A stretch of DNA of 64,000 nt from Galeruca laticollis (Eukaryota > Arthropoda > Insecta > Coleoptera > Chrysomelidae): the NCBI GenBank assembly GCA_963921935.1, contig OY998179.1:23557114-23621113 (forward strand), given 5' to 3'. This document shows, piece by piece, positions 17,275 through 26,986 of this stretch. The notes beneath the pieces were generated by a model that did not search any database, was not told the origin of the DNA, and saw nothing but the letters and a program-made list of their open reading frames with translations. Made by a program: the position numbers and the translations under genes. Each line of letters opens with the position of its first letter. Position 1 is the stretch's first letter.

Positions 17275-17357
17275 CTCGATAGCGCAACGGTTAGGGACTG
17301 TGTTAGGAACGAGAAAGTCGCTGTGTGTGTCGTGAGTTCGAATCTCACGGTCGACCA
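17275..17357 (+). ncRNA. tRNA-like Pol III unit in right TIR
   Basis: The A box starts at 17280 (TAGCGCAACGG) and the B box is GAGTTCGAATCTC at about 17333-17345. CCA is at 17355-17357, followed by six T residues, a typical Pol III terminator. The A-to-B spacing of about 55 nt is in the range used by tRNA genes. The T arm is perfect. The candidate acceptor strands do not pair and the D stem is weak. It could be a SINE-like promoter, a packaged small RNA or a relic of a captured tRNA gene. Confidence 0.6.
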
Positions 17358-17740
17358 TTTTTTCAATTTTATAAATTGGAAGTGTTGTGGTGGACCACGA
17401 TTGACGTCACAGAAGATGGATGCCGTAGGGATTTTACTGACGTCACAGAAGATGCCGTCGCGACATTCGAATCACCCGCCAACGACACAACCCACCAAAT
17501 TGGAAGTGCTACGTCACACATGTGGACCATGATTGACGTCACAGAAGATGGATGCCGTCACAGTCGCGACATTCGAAATACTCGCCAACGACCCGCCATT
17601 GACACAAGATGGATACGACACACGTCACACCAACACGTCCGCCATTGACACAAGATGGATGCCACTTCCGGTGCGCGCGCACAGTCAACGAAATCCAACA
17701 TGGCCGACTTCCGTCCCAGAACCGGCTTAGTATATCTACT
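17277..17740 (-). repeat. Polinton right TIR (464 bp)
   Basis: Mirror of 754-1217. The match ends at CGAT (17277-17280). Beyond it, the left side reads into a different sequence, giving a sharp inner border. The TAAGTA duplication follows at 17741-17746. Confidence 0.97.
17402..17541 (+). promoter_or_regulatory. Cluster of three TGACGTCA palindromes, right TIR
   Basis: Mirror copies at 17402-17409, 17438-17445 and 17534-17541. Confidence 0.5.
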
Positions 17741-17868
17741 TAAGTAGCTTAGCATTTTTAAAGTATTTGTATATTTCATATTTTTATTTGATAAAACCTA
17801 ATCAGTTTACATAGTAGGGCCCCATTTTTTAATTTGCCCCAGGGCCCTTGGTTCCTAGCTACGCCACT

Positions 17869-20800
17869 GTTCCAGAGTTCAGACAACGACGGCTCAAGAA
17901 CCCTTGAATACTGCTGCGAGCTGTACGTCCAGAGTCTCCCCAAGATAAGTTTCTAACTTATTTTTGGTATATATAAAATATTAAGTTGGACATTTTTACT
18001 GTAATACTGTGTGTCTAATAAATCCATTTCTCCCGAAATTTTGTTTGTTGATTCACCTTATCCCAATTGAGGTAATAAAAAATAGTGTAACTAAGGCCGA
18101 ATTCACCACCTGAGCGGAGTCCCAAGGCCGGGTTAACTTAGGATTGTGACAAATTTGTAGCTTCAGTATGTAGTTAGGCTGAAGTCCGAAATCTATATAA
18201 AAACTCAATTCGTACGCTAAATTAGCAGCTACAAGCAAAAACTCCAAGATACAATTTGTAAATCAAACAAGCAGGTTCTACGATACCTGAGTAGAGCTGA
18301 AGGGTACTAATTCTAAGAAGCAAATTTCGCAGTATTCTCGGAAACCCAGGGTTTTCGCTTATTAATTCTCTTCATGTACCTATTGAATATGATGCTTCAA
18401 TAATTATAACTACTGCTGATGGTGTATCACATCAGTTTGTGGGTTTTATTACCGTTCCTGTTACTGTAAATAATGTCACAAAAACAATTAAAATTCTGAT
18501 TATTCCTCCGATTAATCATCCTCTTATTTTGGGCATGGATTTTTTGAGTCTATTTAAAATAGACATTAATTTTCATGATTGATCTTACTCTCTTTTGTCT
18601 TCTACTTGTGTTATAAACATAATTCAGTCAGGTTCTAGTCCCACTTCACTTGAAAAAGGTGAAATAGACAAAGCTATCACGTTGTTTTCTACACTTGCTC
18701 CTTCGGACCGAATTGGTCGAACTAATTTCGTTGAACATGTTATCTACACTGGCGATGCAAAACCAATTGCGGAACGTCAATATCCTTTGTCTCCGGCCAT
18801 GCAAAAACTTCTTGTTAATGCAATAGATGATATGTTAAATCTCAAAGTTATTCAGCACTCCAGCTCCCCGTGAAGTTCATCTCTCTGGCTTGTCCCCAAG
18901 AAATCCGGAGAATATCGTGTTTGTTTCGATGGTCGAAAATTGAACAAGATCACCGTTTCTGATTCGTATCCTTTGGCGCAAGTCGATATTATTCTCAGTA
19001 AATTATGATACGCAAAATTTCTTACGTTTATTGACAGAGAGAGCTATTCTACAATTACCCCTTTCTGAATCTTCCCGTCCGAAAACAGCGTTCGCTGTGT
19101 ACGGTGTAGGACTTTTTGAGTTTGTTACAACTCCTTATGGTTTAGTTAATGCACCTAAAACTATGGCTCGTCTAATGAACGTAGTTATAGATCCTTCTCT
19201 TAGGCCTTATTGTTTTTGTTATTTAAATGACATTATTATCGCTACCCCTACCTTTGAGCTTCATATGGAAACTCTCAATAAATTATATCTTAGGCTAAAT
19301 GCAGCCAATCTTACTGTCAATTTTGAAAAATGTGAATTGTGTTGTGAATCTCTTAAGTTTTTAGGTTTTGTTGTTGACAAAAATGGTCTTCGCACAGATG
19401 ACGACAAAGTCTTTGCTATTTTAAATTATCCAGCTCCAAAAAATACTACTGAGATAGAATGTCTCATAGGTCTTATTGGTTGGTATCGTCGATTAAAGAT
19501 TTTTCTACTATTTTTTCTCCAATCACTGATCTTTCATTGCAGAAAGAAAGGCCAATTCATTCCTTGGACTCCGCAAGCTGAAAATACTTTTACTGAAGTT
19601 AAGAAACGTCTTACTTCTAGTCCAATTCTTGCAAGCCCTGATTTTTCTAAACCTTTTATCATTCAAACTGATGCTAGCGAAACTGGTGTTGGATCAATAC
19701 TGTATCAGGAATGCGACGGGCTCGAACATCCTATTGCTTATGCAAGTCGTACTTTGAATAAAACTGAGAGAAAGTACAGTAACAGAAAAAAAGCTTGTAG
19801 GAGTTATTTTTGGTGTTGAAAAATTCCGAGGCTATGTTGAAGGCACTCATTTTACTCTTGAGACAGTTCATTCTTCTTTGCAGTATCTTTCTAAACTTTC
19901 GAATCCCTCATGTCGCTTAGCACGTCTTTCTCTTAGGCTCTCCCAGTTTGATTTTGAAATCAAACACAGAAAAGGAACCACTATGGTGGTCAGTGATGCT
20001 TTATCTCGTTCTTTATCTGAAATGTCTGTTATTGACGTAAGTACCTTTAAACCAGGTGCTTGGTATACTTCTATGATTGAGAAAGTGTCGAATAGTCACG
20101 ATTTATATCCCACGTTCAAAGTTGACAATAATGTTTTGTATAAACATATGTTTTCGTCTAATCCAATATCCAGTAATTTATCTAATTGGAAAATTGTTTT
20201 TCCTACCTCCAACCGAATTGACATATTAAGGTTATTTTATGATAATGAATTAAGTGCTCATTTAGGCATATCTAAAACCATTTCTCGTATCTCTGAAATT
20301 TATTATTGGCCAAAACTCAGAAGTTCTGTATCTCGCTACGTTAATAAATGTTCTGTTTGTAGTTCTTGTAAAACCCAAAATCTACCTAAAGCTGGTGTTA
20401 TGGGTCAATACAAAGATATTAATTTTCCTTGGCAATGGATTTCTGCTGATCTTCTAGATCCTTATCCAAAGTCAAAATCTGGTAACAAATTTGTTCTAGT
20501 AATTACCGATTGTTTTACAAAATTATGTCTTGTTCATCCAATGCCACATACAACTGCTTAGGGCATTGGGAAGTTTATAGAAAATCAAGTTTTTATTCTT
20601 TTTGGTGCTCCAAAAATCTTTTCTGTTGACAACGGTACTGTTTTCACTTCTTCTCTTTTTAAGAATCTAATGTCACAGTACAAAGTGCAAAGATTTTTTA
20701 TAACGCTTGTTATCATCCCCAAGCAAATCACACAGAACAAAATTTTGGGACAAATGGATTTATTTGACACAAAAATAAATTTACAAAGACCGTATATTCT

Positions 20801-20966
20801 CGATACAAATACGAATAAATATCAGTTTTTACAGTAAAAATGTCCAACTCAATATTTTATATATATACCGAAAATAAGTTAGGGACTTATCTTGGGGAGA
20901 CTCGGGACGTACAGCTCGCAGCAGTATTCAAGGGTTCTTGAGCCGTCGTTGTCTGAACTCTGGAAC
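17869..20966 (+). mobile_element. Decayed Ty3/Gypsy retrotransposon with an inverted LTR segment at its 3' side
   Basis: The segment 17869-18003 recurs as its inverse complement at 20830-20966, around a gypsy-type pol on the plus strand. LTRs should be direct repeats, so the 3' copy has been inverted, or a second element was inserted in the opposite sense. Between 17747 and 17868, and between 20967 and 21382, I see no gene. Confidence 0.75.
18340..20770 (+). pseudogene. Gypsy pol relic: protease, reverse transcriptase, RNase H, integrase
   Basis: The order is right for Ty3/Gypsy. The protease end has 'LILGMDFLS' (~18525-18548). RT follows: 'SDSYPLAQVDIILSKL' (~18957-19005) and 'TPYGLVNAPKTMARLMN'. 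The RT active site reads 'YLND' instead of the usual YxDD, so the second catalytic Asp is lost. RNase H has 'IIQTDASETGVGSILYQE' (~19660-19710) and 'RKGTTMVVSDALSRS'. The integrase zinc finger is H...H...CSVCSSC (~20255-20375), and the core has 'DLLDPYPKSKSGNKFVLVITDCFTK' and 'SVDNGTVF'. Stops and frameshifts break it at least near 18581, 18871, 19005, 19818 and 20559. It is inactive. Confidence 0.88.
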
Positions 20967-21382
20967 GATATGGTCCGGTGAGTGGATCGTTGTAGGGTCC
21001 GTCAGGTCCGTAAGGATGAAGTCCGTAGAGGTGAAGTTCGTAAACGGTCCGTAGTGGCTGCAGAACAGCCAGAAGAATTAATATCACACAAAATTACTTA
21101 AAAACTGAATTTTAAATTGCTTCTTGGCGAAGAATGAACCAAAGAGAGCGAGTTCCACTTTAATCGTAGTTTAAGTAAATATTTTAACGATGGCAAAAAC
21201 TATCACCGATGTGTTGCTAATATTTGAAATAATAGGATTTGGAATTAGAGGTGGAAGTAGCCGACGAATAAGTAACGCTCCAAAATAATTGATGTAAATA
21301 GAAACATGTCTCAGCGACATGTTACATTCTGGCTACTTGTTTAAAAACTTTTATGAAATAACAATTTGTACTACTTACTTAC

Positions 21383-21565
21383 CTAATACGTGACATGGCA
21401 CATCAGGGAACTGATATGGATACAGCTGAATGGTGACCAAAGTGATATATGCCGCTAATAAGGAAAATACGTACGACATCAAACATTTTCTATGCAAGTT
21501 TCTTTCGGGTAAAATCAGGTACACGAGGAAAGTAACCAGCAGGAAGGGCATCGATATTATCATTC
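21383..21565 (-). CDS. Methuselah-like GPCR exon encoding TM1 and TM2
   Basis: On the minus strand, acceptor ...TTTTCAG ends at 21566 and donor GTAAGTAAGT starts at 21382. The 183-base exon is in phase 1 at both ends. It encodes 'GMIISMPFLLVTFLVYLILPE' as TM1 (quoted by sense, ~first 21 residues), 'RNLHRKCLMSY' and TM2 'VFSLLAAYITLVTIQL'. 'MIISxPFLL' and 'KCLMxYVxxLLxAY' are hallmarks of insect Methuselah-like secretin-family receptors. The phase fits the ectodomain exon at 62002-62473. No further 7TM exon is found to the left, so the gene continues outside the window. It is the only host gene recognised. Confidence 0.85.
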
Positions 21566-22110
21566 CTGAAAATAAAAATTTACATAAACATTTCGATTTA
21601 TCAGTTTTTAAGTTACGAAACAATTTTTTTTCGAAATATTAGGAAACATTTTACATCGTTATTTATAACAAATGATTATGAATAAGTTATAGACAAGTAA
21701 CAGGTAGAATATAATAAGTAATTTTTTCCATAAATTAATTTAGAAAATAGACAGTGTCATCAAAAATAAGATACTTCATACTTTTAAACAACAACAAGAA
21801 GGACGCAAGGCAAAAGACCTTGCCGGCTCTGTGCGTGGACAATATAACCCGAAGTGAGGAGAACGAATAGACGTATCTCACCAGTGAAGGGAGTCGACGG
21901 TATGAACATAGGCTCTGTGGTATATGGTTGATTATTTCTTTGATCTATTAAATATCAATCATATTACTATTCCGCCCAACCCTATCTAATATGCGAGAAA
22001 AGTATTGTGTTAGAATTTGAAAAAAAATTTTTTTCGTTTTTCAGCAAGCGTTTTTCAGTCTCGGCTAGGCAAAAGTTTCAGGAGGAACTTCCATTTAAGG
22101 AGGGGGTAAT

Positions 22111-22581
22111 GTTACGAAACAGCACACTGGTATAGTCCCTGAATCCGACTCTGTCTAAGCCATGTATGAAAATTAAAATTTAGGCGGATGCGCAGTGATT
22201 TCTTAGAACTGTTTACGATTTTTTGTGACTATCTTATCTAGACATTGTTATGTGACCAGTCTTATCTAGAAAATTCCAGAGAGTCAATTGTTTTTGTGTA
22301 AGCCGCAATCTAGAATGATCTAGTAAAAAAGGCACTAATATATTAAGGATCGACCGGGGAGAGTTTAGTTTAGTTGATAAAGTGATCTCGTGATATAAAC
22401 AAGAAAACACCGAAATAGCGAACAGTGAAGTATTGATATAAATTAATAATTAGGTTTGTGTGTATATAAATTAAGTGTTAGTGAGTACTTTAGTGTTTAA
22501 ATAAATTCGTAAGTAACCATACCGTGTGTTTAAAGTTTATCCCACCCGTTTACTGTTTAAATAAATAATAAAAATATTACA
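22111..22581 (+). repeat. 5' LTR of the macro-domain Gypsy element
   Basis: Starts TGTTACGAAACAGCACAC and ends ATAAAAATATTACA. It shares a 'GACCGGGGAGAGTTTAG' block and an AATAAA-rich tail with the 3' LTR. It is 89 bp longer than the 3' LTR because of the block around 22143-22250. Confidence 0.9.
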
Positions 22582-22625
22582 TTGGTGTCAAAAGTGGGAT
22601 AATATAAATAAATATCTACGTAAAA

Positions 22626-23942
22626 ATGGCCAAGAAACTAAGTGACCTGAAAGTGACTGAACTAAAGACAGAATTGGAAAATCGCGAGTTGGAAACGTCC
22701 GGTAAGAAGAGTGAGTAGTTAGTAGAAAGACTTAAAGTGGCACTAGTAAGTGATGGCTTGGATCCCGAAACATTCTTATTCAATGTCTGCCTATATTTCG
22801 ACAATGAATGAAAAGATTTCTACTATGAAGAACGATATTTCTACTAATGTGGACGAGAAGATTTCTACTATAAAGAATGATATTTCTGCTAACATGGACA
22901 AGATGTCTACTAGTATGGACGAGAAGATTTCAGCCATGAAGAACGATATATCTGCCGACATCTTATCAATGAAAAACGACATTGCCGCTGACGTCGAAAA
23001 TAAAATTTCGTCACTAAAATCGGATATTGAGAATAAGATGTCAATGATGGAAAACCAGATGGACGAGAAAATCAAGGAGTAAGAAAGAAAGATGACAGAT
23101 TCAAGAACTCAAGACACGCCAGAGGAAGAAAAGAAGACCGAGCAAACAAAACCTTACAAGCCAGAAACACTCCCTAAGTTAGAAGGTATTAGCAGTTTTG
23201 CCCGAGTCAAGGCTCCAACGTTCGACGGAAAGGCATCGTGGACCAATTATGTGAAACAATTTGAAACAGCCGCTAGAGTGAATAATTGGTCCGATAAGGA
23301 GAAGGCAGTAAACTTAACCATCGCGCTTCGGGGAGATGCCTTAGATGTACTTCAGACGATACCTCTGGAGGAAACGGATGACTTCGCGCAGCTGAAGAAG
23401 AGGTTAGACATGCGATATGGCCACGAATATCTAGAGCACTTGCATCAATCCTAGCTGAAGAACCGAAGGCAGAAACGTGATGAATCCCTTCAAGAGTAAG
23501 AAGTGGACATTGCCCGACTAGTTCGATTTGCTTATCCGTCAGCACCAGAGAACATGATGGAATGTCTGGGCATCCAGACTTTTATTGATGGCTTACGTGA
23601 CCCCGATATGCAGAGGACGCTTCGTTTAGCCCATCCGAAAACATTAGTCGACGCATTGACAGCTGCTCTTGAATATGAAGCAGCAACGAAGGCTTCAGGA
23701 TATAACAAAATTAGGACCATCCAAGAAGAAGGTGACGAAGACAGATTTGACCAGTTCCTCAGTTTAATAAAAAGTATGATGAACAACAAGCCGAGAAAGA
23801 TCAGATGCTGGAATTGTGGCGAGCTAAGGCATGTACGTAGTTCGTGTAAGCGCCCCAAGACTCCTGCAAACCAAGAACCTCAGTCACAGGAAAACTATAA
23901 CGGGTCGGCTACGAGGGGGCAGCACCGACCCATGATCGTTGC
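22626..23942 (+). pseudogene. Gag relic: SAP-like N-terminus, coiled coil, capsid, CCHC knuckle
   Basis: ATG at 22626 opens 'KLSDLKVTELKTELENRELETSG', a SAP-type helix-extended-loop-helix. An in-frame TAG (22716-22718) and then a frameshift near 22770 break it. A repetitive coiled coil with 'DEKISxMKNDIS' units (~22800-23075) follows. The Gag capsid-like domain ('APTFDGKASWTNYVKQFE', ~23215-23268) runs on with stops at ~23452 and ~23497. The CCHC zinc knuckle 'CWNCGELRHVRSSC' lies at ~23809-23850. The architecture is that of insect gypsy Gag. Opposite-strand frames here are shadows. Confidence 0.85.
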
Positions 23943-23945
23943 GAA

Positions 23946-24650
23946 GTGAATGGCAAGAGATATACTCTGCTAGTAGACACTGGAGCAACTAGAACCATTA
24001 TACGACTAGAAATAATACACTCCAAGAAGAATCTTTTACCAACGAAACTGCGACTGCGGACCGCCACAGGTGAGAGTGCCAACGTTCACGGTGAGACACA
24101 AATTCAATTGGGAATTGGCGCAGAAAAGTTCACGCATACAGTAATCGTAGCTGACATTGAAGAAGACGTGATTCTGGGAATGGACGTAATGAATGTACAT
24201 GGTTTCCAATTAGACTTTAGAAACAGAACCATTAAAGTAGGTTCCGAGGAGGTATTCCTTCATCCATATGAAGGCAGCGCGGTGTTCGCAGCTGTACAGG
24301 AAGATACCGTTCTACCTGCACGAAGCGAAACCGTGATAGTAGGACGGCTACAGGGAATCATGGAGGAAGGTACACCGGTTATGATGGAGCCAAGGAACCA
24401 CGACGAAGAGGTTGGCAAAGGAGTACTAATTGGAAAAGGGTTGGTTACGTCGGCGAAAGAGATGCCAGTACGTGCGATAAACGTGAATTATTACCCAGTT
24501 ACCATCAACAAGGAAACCAGGATTGGATCCTGCGTACCAGTGACATCTATAGCTCGTCAAACAACGACCACTGACAATTCTAATGCCAGATTCGAACAGA
24601 TGTTATCAGTAACTGGTCAATCTTTGGATCGAGCCGAAAAAAAAGAATGA
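23946..24650 (+). CDS. Retropepsin-like aspartic protease region of the Gypsy pol
   Basis: 'LLVDTGATRTII' near the start gives the Asp-Thr-Gly active site, and 'VILGMDVMNVHGF' (~75-87) is the second conserved block. The frame is intact for 234 aa, then stops where the RT linker should start; a frameshift separates it from the RT frame. Confidence 0.85.
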   Translation: MNGKRYTLLVDTGATRTIIRLEIIHSKKNLLPTKLRLRTATGESANVHGETQIQLGIGAEKFTHTVIVADIEEDVILGMDVMNVHGFQLDFRNRTIKVGSEEVFLHPYEGSAVFAAVQEDTVLPARSETVIVGRLQGIMEEGTPVMMEPRNHDEEVGKGVLIGKGLVTSAKEMPVRAINVNYYPVTINKETRIGSCVPVTSIARQTTTTDNSNARFEQMLSVTGQSLDRAEKKE

Positions 24651-24651
24651 G

Positions 24652-25540
24652 AGAATTTCTCTTGCAGTATCGAGACCTATTCGTACCAAAAACGGAGGAA
24701 AGACTGGTAGAACATCAGCCGTCAAACAGGAAATCGATACTGGTAATGCTAAGCCAATTAGGCAATCAGCTCGAAGACTTCCACGAGCGAAGAGAGAGGA
24801 AGCTGAAATAATAATTCGAGAGAAGGCAGAAGAAAAAGTAATAGAACTATCTACTAGTCCATGGGTGTCTCAAGTAGTGCTCGTCAAGAAAAAGGATGAA
24901 ACTACGAGATTCTGCGTGAATTATTGCCAGCTTAACAACATGACGAAGAAAGACAGCTATCCTCTTAATCGAATTGACTATACGCTAGATACTTTGGCCG
25001 GCAGGAAACTGTTTTCCACATTGGACCTGAAGTCTGGCTATTGGCAAGTGGAAATGGATCCAGAAGACAAAGAGAAGAGTGCTTTTATCACCGGCTCTGG
25101 ATTATGGCAATTCAACGTCATGCCATCCGGGCTCTGTAATGCGCCTGCGACATTTGATAGACTCATGGAAAATGTCTTGAGGGGGTTGTCTTGGAAGACA
25201 TGCCTGGTCTATTCGGACGACATCGTAGTACTGGGGAAGACATTTGACGAACATCTGAAGAATTTGGAACAACTCCAAGCTGCCCAGCTCATGTTAAACC
25301 CAAAGAAATGTCAGATGTTCCAAAACCGAGTCAACTATCTAGGTCATATAGTGAGCAATGAAGGAGTGGCGGTGGATCCAGAGAAAATTGCTTACATTCA
25401 GCAATGGCCGCAACCAACCGATAAACATCAAATTAGGAGTTTCTTTGGACTTTGCACACATTATAGAAGATTTATCAGAAAGTTTGGAGATATTGCCAAG
25501 CCTCTAACTCGACTTACAGAAGAAGCAAGAGCTTTCCACC
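24652..25540 (+). pseudogene. Gypsy reverse transcriptase, truncated after the connection region
   Basis: RT blocks in order: 'SPWVSQVVLVKKKD', 'RFCVNYCQLN', 'FSTLDLKSGYWQVEM', 'PSGLCNAPATFDRLM', then the catalytic 'YSDDIVVLG' (Asp pair intact) and 'NYLGHIVSNEGV'. The sequence runs to 'HYRRFIRKFGDIAKPLTRLTEE' and then jumps at ~25540 into the integrase C-terminal region in another frame. RNase H and the integrase zinc and catalytic domains are absent. The linker 24650-24865 needs a frameshift to join the protease. Confidence 0.88.
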
Positions 25541-25565
25541 TGCGACAATCCTGTTTGGACGTAAA

Positions 25566-26630
25566 ATGAGGCTTCCTTGCGACCTGGAATTTGGCTGTCG
25601 GCCTGGAGAAGATCTAGCAGGCGAAGACTACGTGATCCAATTGAGAAGAAGGCTGGACGATATTCATAAACTAGTTCGAACAAATCTTCAAGCTGCCAGC
25701 GACAGAATGAAAAGTCGCTACGACACACAGGCCACAGTAGGCGGTTTTAAAGAAGGGGACAAAGTATGGTTACACAACCCGATGAGGCGAAAAGGATTTT
25801 CTCCAAAATTACAAAAATCCTGGGAAGGTCTATACTTAATCAAGAAAAGGATCAATTATGTTATATATCGCATAAGCAAGATCCCCAACGGAAAACCAAA
25901 AGTAGTTCACCAAAACCGACTAGTGCCATTCGAAGGATACCATGACCTAGAGAAAGGAGTGAACCATATTCGAGATGTGTATGACCCTACCTTCGATAAA
26001 TTTATGGGCGCGTATGGAGTTACCGGGAAAGCTAGATATGGAGTCACTACGGAACAACGACAAGATTTGTTCACTCTCCCGGAAGATTATTCACTGTCAT
26101 ACAACATCCCCGCCCGTAACAAGAACGCACGAGGGTTGGCATCCGTCTTTCGAAAGAAGTTCGGGCAATTAGAAAAACTTGAAGACCTGGTTTCAGCCCC
26201 TGGCAAGACACTGAAACTGAAACATAATTCGCGGTACGTCTTCTACGTGGTAACTAAAAATGAATTTCAAGATCGATCTACCTACCGCGATTTATGGGAA
26301 GCACTTCGAAACCTCCGAGACCATGTGTTAGAATCCAGCGTGAAGAAACTGGCTATGCCTAAGATAGCGAGTAACCAGTTGGATTGGCGAGTCATCAGGA
26401 ACATGGTAAAGGTTATCTTCCAAGATAGCGGTGTCCAGATATTAATTGGCAGCTACAACCCCCGTTATCAGCATCCGATGAAGACGGTGCCCTGTTATTT
26501 CCATAAGATCGGAAAGTGTAGAAATGGGGCCAGTTGCCGATTCAAACATCCAGTCTCGGCTACACAAAACTTCCAGGAGGAACTTCCATTTAAGGAGGGG
26601 GTAATGTTACGAAATAGCACACTAGTGTAG
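25566..26630 (+). CDS. Integrase C-terminal tail fused to a macro domain and a CCCH zinc finger, 354 aa
   Basis: Residues ~1-135 are the gypsy integrase tail ('RLPCDLEFGCRPGED', 'DKVWLHNPMRRKGFSPKLQ', 'KVVHQNRLVPFEG'). After ~150 comes a domain with macro-domain landmarks. These are 'QDLFTLPEDYSLSYNI', 'NARGLASVFRKKFGQLEKL', 'VFYVVTKNEFQDRSTYRDLWEALRNLRDHVL' (by sense) and 'VKKLAMPKIASNQLDWRVIRNMV', which resemble TARG1/Poa1-type ADP-ribose-binding folds. The usual Gly-Ala-Gly-Ile-Ala loop reads 'ARGLA', so binding may be weakened. The end ('CYFHKIGKCRNGASCRFKH', ~313-331) is a CCCH finger. The frame is open into the 3' LTR. Confidence 0.8.
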   Translation: MRLPCDLEFGCRPGEDLAGEDYVIQLRRRLDDIHKLVRTNLQAASDRMKSRYDTQATVGGFKEGDKVWLHNPMRRKGFSPKLQKSWEGLYLIKKRINYVIYRISKIPNGKPKVVHQNRLVPFEGYHDLEKGVNHIRDVYDPTFDKFMGAYGVTGKARYGVTTEQRQDLFTLPEDYSLSYNIPARNKNARGLASVFRKKFGQLEKLEDLVSAPGKTLKLKHNSRYVFYVVTKNEFQDRSTYRDLWEALRNLRDHVLESSVKKLAMPKIASNQLDWRVIRNMVKVIFQDSGVQILIGSYNPRYQHPMKTVPCYFHKIGKCRNGASCRFKHPVSATQNFQEELPFKEGVMLRNSTLV

Positions 26631-26986
26631 ACCCTGTTTTTGTAGACATTGTTTTTGTGACTAGTCTTATCTAGAAAATGCCAGAAAGCCAATTGTTTTT
26701 GTGTAAGCCGCAATCTAGAATTATCTAGTAAAAAAGGAACTAATATATAAAGGACCGACCGGGGAGAGTTTAGTTTAGTTGATAAAGTGATCTCGTGAAA
26801 TAAACAAGAATACACCGAAATAGCGAACAGTGAAGTGTTGATATAAATTAATAATTAAGTTTGTGTGTATATCTATTAAGTGTTAGTGAGTAGTTTAGTG
26901 TTTAAATAAATTCGTAAGTAACCATACCGTGTGTTTAAAGTTTATCCCACCCGTTTACTGTTTAAATAAATAATAAAAACATTACA
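26605..26986 (+). repeat. 3' LTR of the macro-domain Gypsy element
   Basis: Starts TGTTACGAAATAGCACAC. It overlaps the last codons of the upstream reading frame (stop at 26628-26630), an overlap typical of compact LTR elements. Confidence 0.9.

Larger units (their letters stand above)
16738..17379 (+). repeat. Direct duplication overlapping the right TIR
   Basis: Unit A (~16738-17111) and unit B (~17112-17379) share several blocks. In order these are the T-run with ACACACCAT, TTTAGACGTCCCACTCAAC, TCTTTTTTAACAAG, GGGGTCACTGACACCCAACG, AAAACCCAAATAAGA and the tRNA-like unit. Unit B's last third is the inner part of the TIR. Unit A is degenerate, so the duplication is older than the present TIR pair or evolves outside the copy-correction that keeps the TIRs identical. 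Confidence 0.8.
754..17740. mobile_element. Complete Polinton/Maverick element (virus-like giant DNA transposon)
   Basis: The element starts AGTAGATATACTAAGCCGG and ends with its inverse complement. The 6-bp duplication TAAGTA sits immediately outside at 748-753 and 17741-17746. The 464-bp TIRs at 754-1217 and 17277-17740 mirror each other base for base around a sum of 18494, with no indel that I could find, so the insertion is young. AG...CT ends, a 6-bp target duplication, a length of 15-20 kb and the core set pPolB, retroviral-type integrase, A32-like ATPase, adenain-like protease and two jelly-roll capsid proteins define the Polinton/Maverick (adintovirus-like) group. Minus-strand genes fill 2969-12444 and plus-strand genes fill 12516-16719, diverging at ~12.48 kb. 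All core enzymes are open except the protease, which lacks an obvious ATG. Confidence 0.97.
22111..26986 (+). mobile_element. Ty3/Gypsy retrotransposon with macro domain, internally deleted
   Basis: 5' LTR 22111-22581 (TGTTACG...ATTACA, 471 bp) and 3' LTR 26605-26986 (382 bp, lacking about 90 bp internally). After the 5' LTR comes TTGGTGTCAAAAGTGGGAT, a primer-binding-site-like string seen in many insect gypsy elements. A purine tract, AAGGAGGGGGTAA, precedes the 3' LTR. The same tract and ~45 bases before it (~22056-22110) also precede the 5' LTR, so a fragment of another copy's internal 3' end adjoins it. Gag, protease, RT and the integrase tail are present, but RNase H and the integrase core are missing. 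Confidence 0.9.

Noticed and set aside
17275..17357. Canonical tRNA gene
   Set aside because: The T arm and A/B boxes fit, but no 7-bp acceptor stem, normal D stem or anticodon arm can be drawn.
22791..23075. 94-aa minus-strand hydrophobic ORF opposite the Gag coiled coil
   Set aside because: Mirror of a repetitive coiled-coil sequence; reads as repeats of 'ISFF' without independent support.
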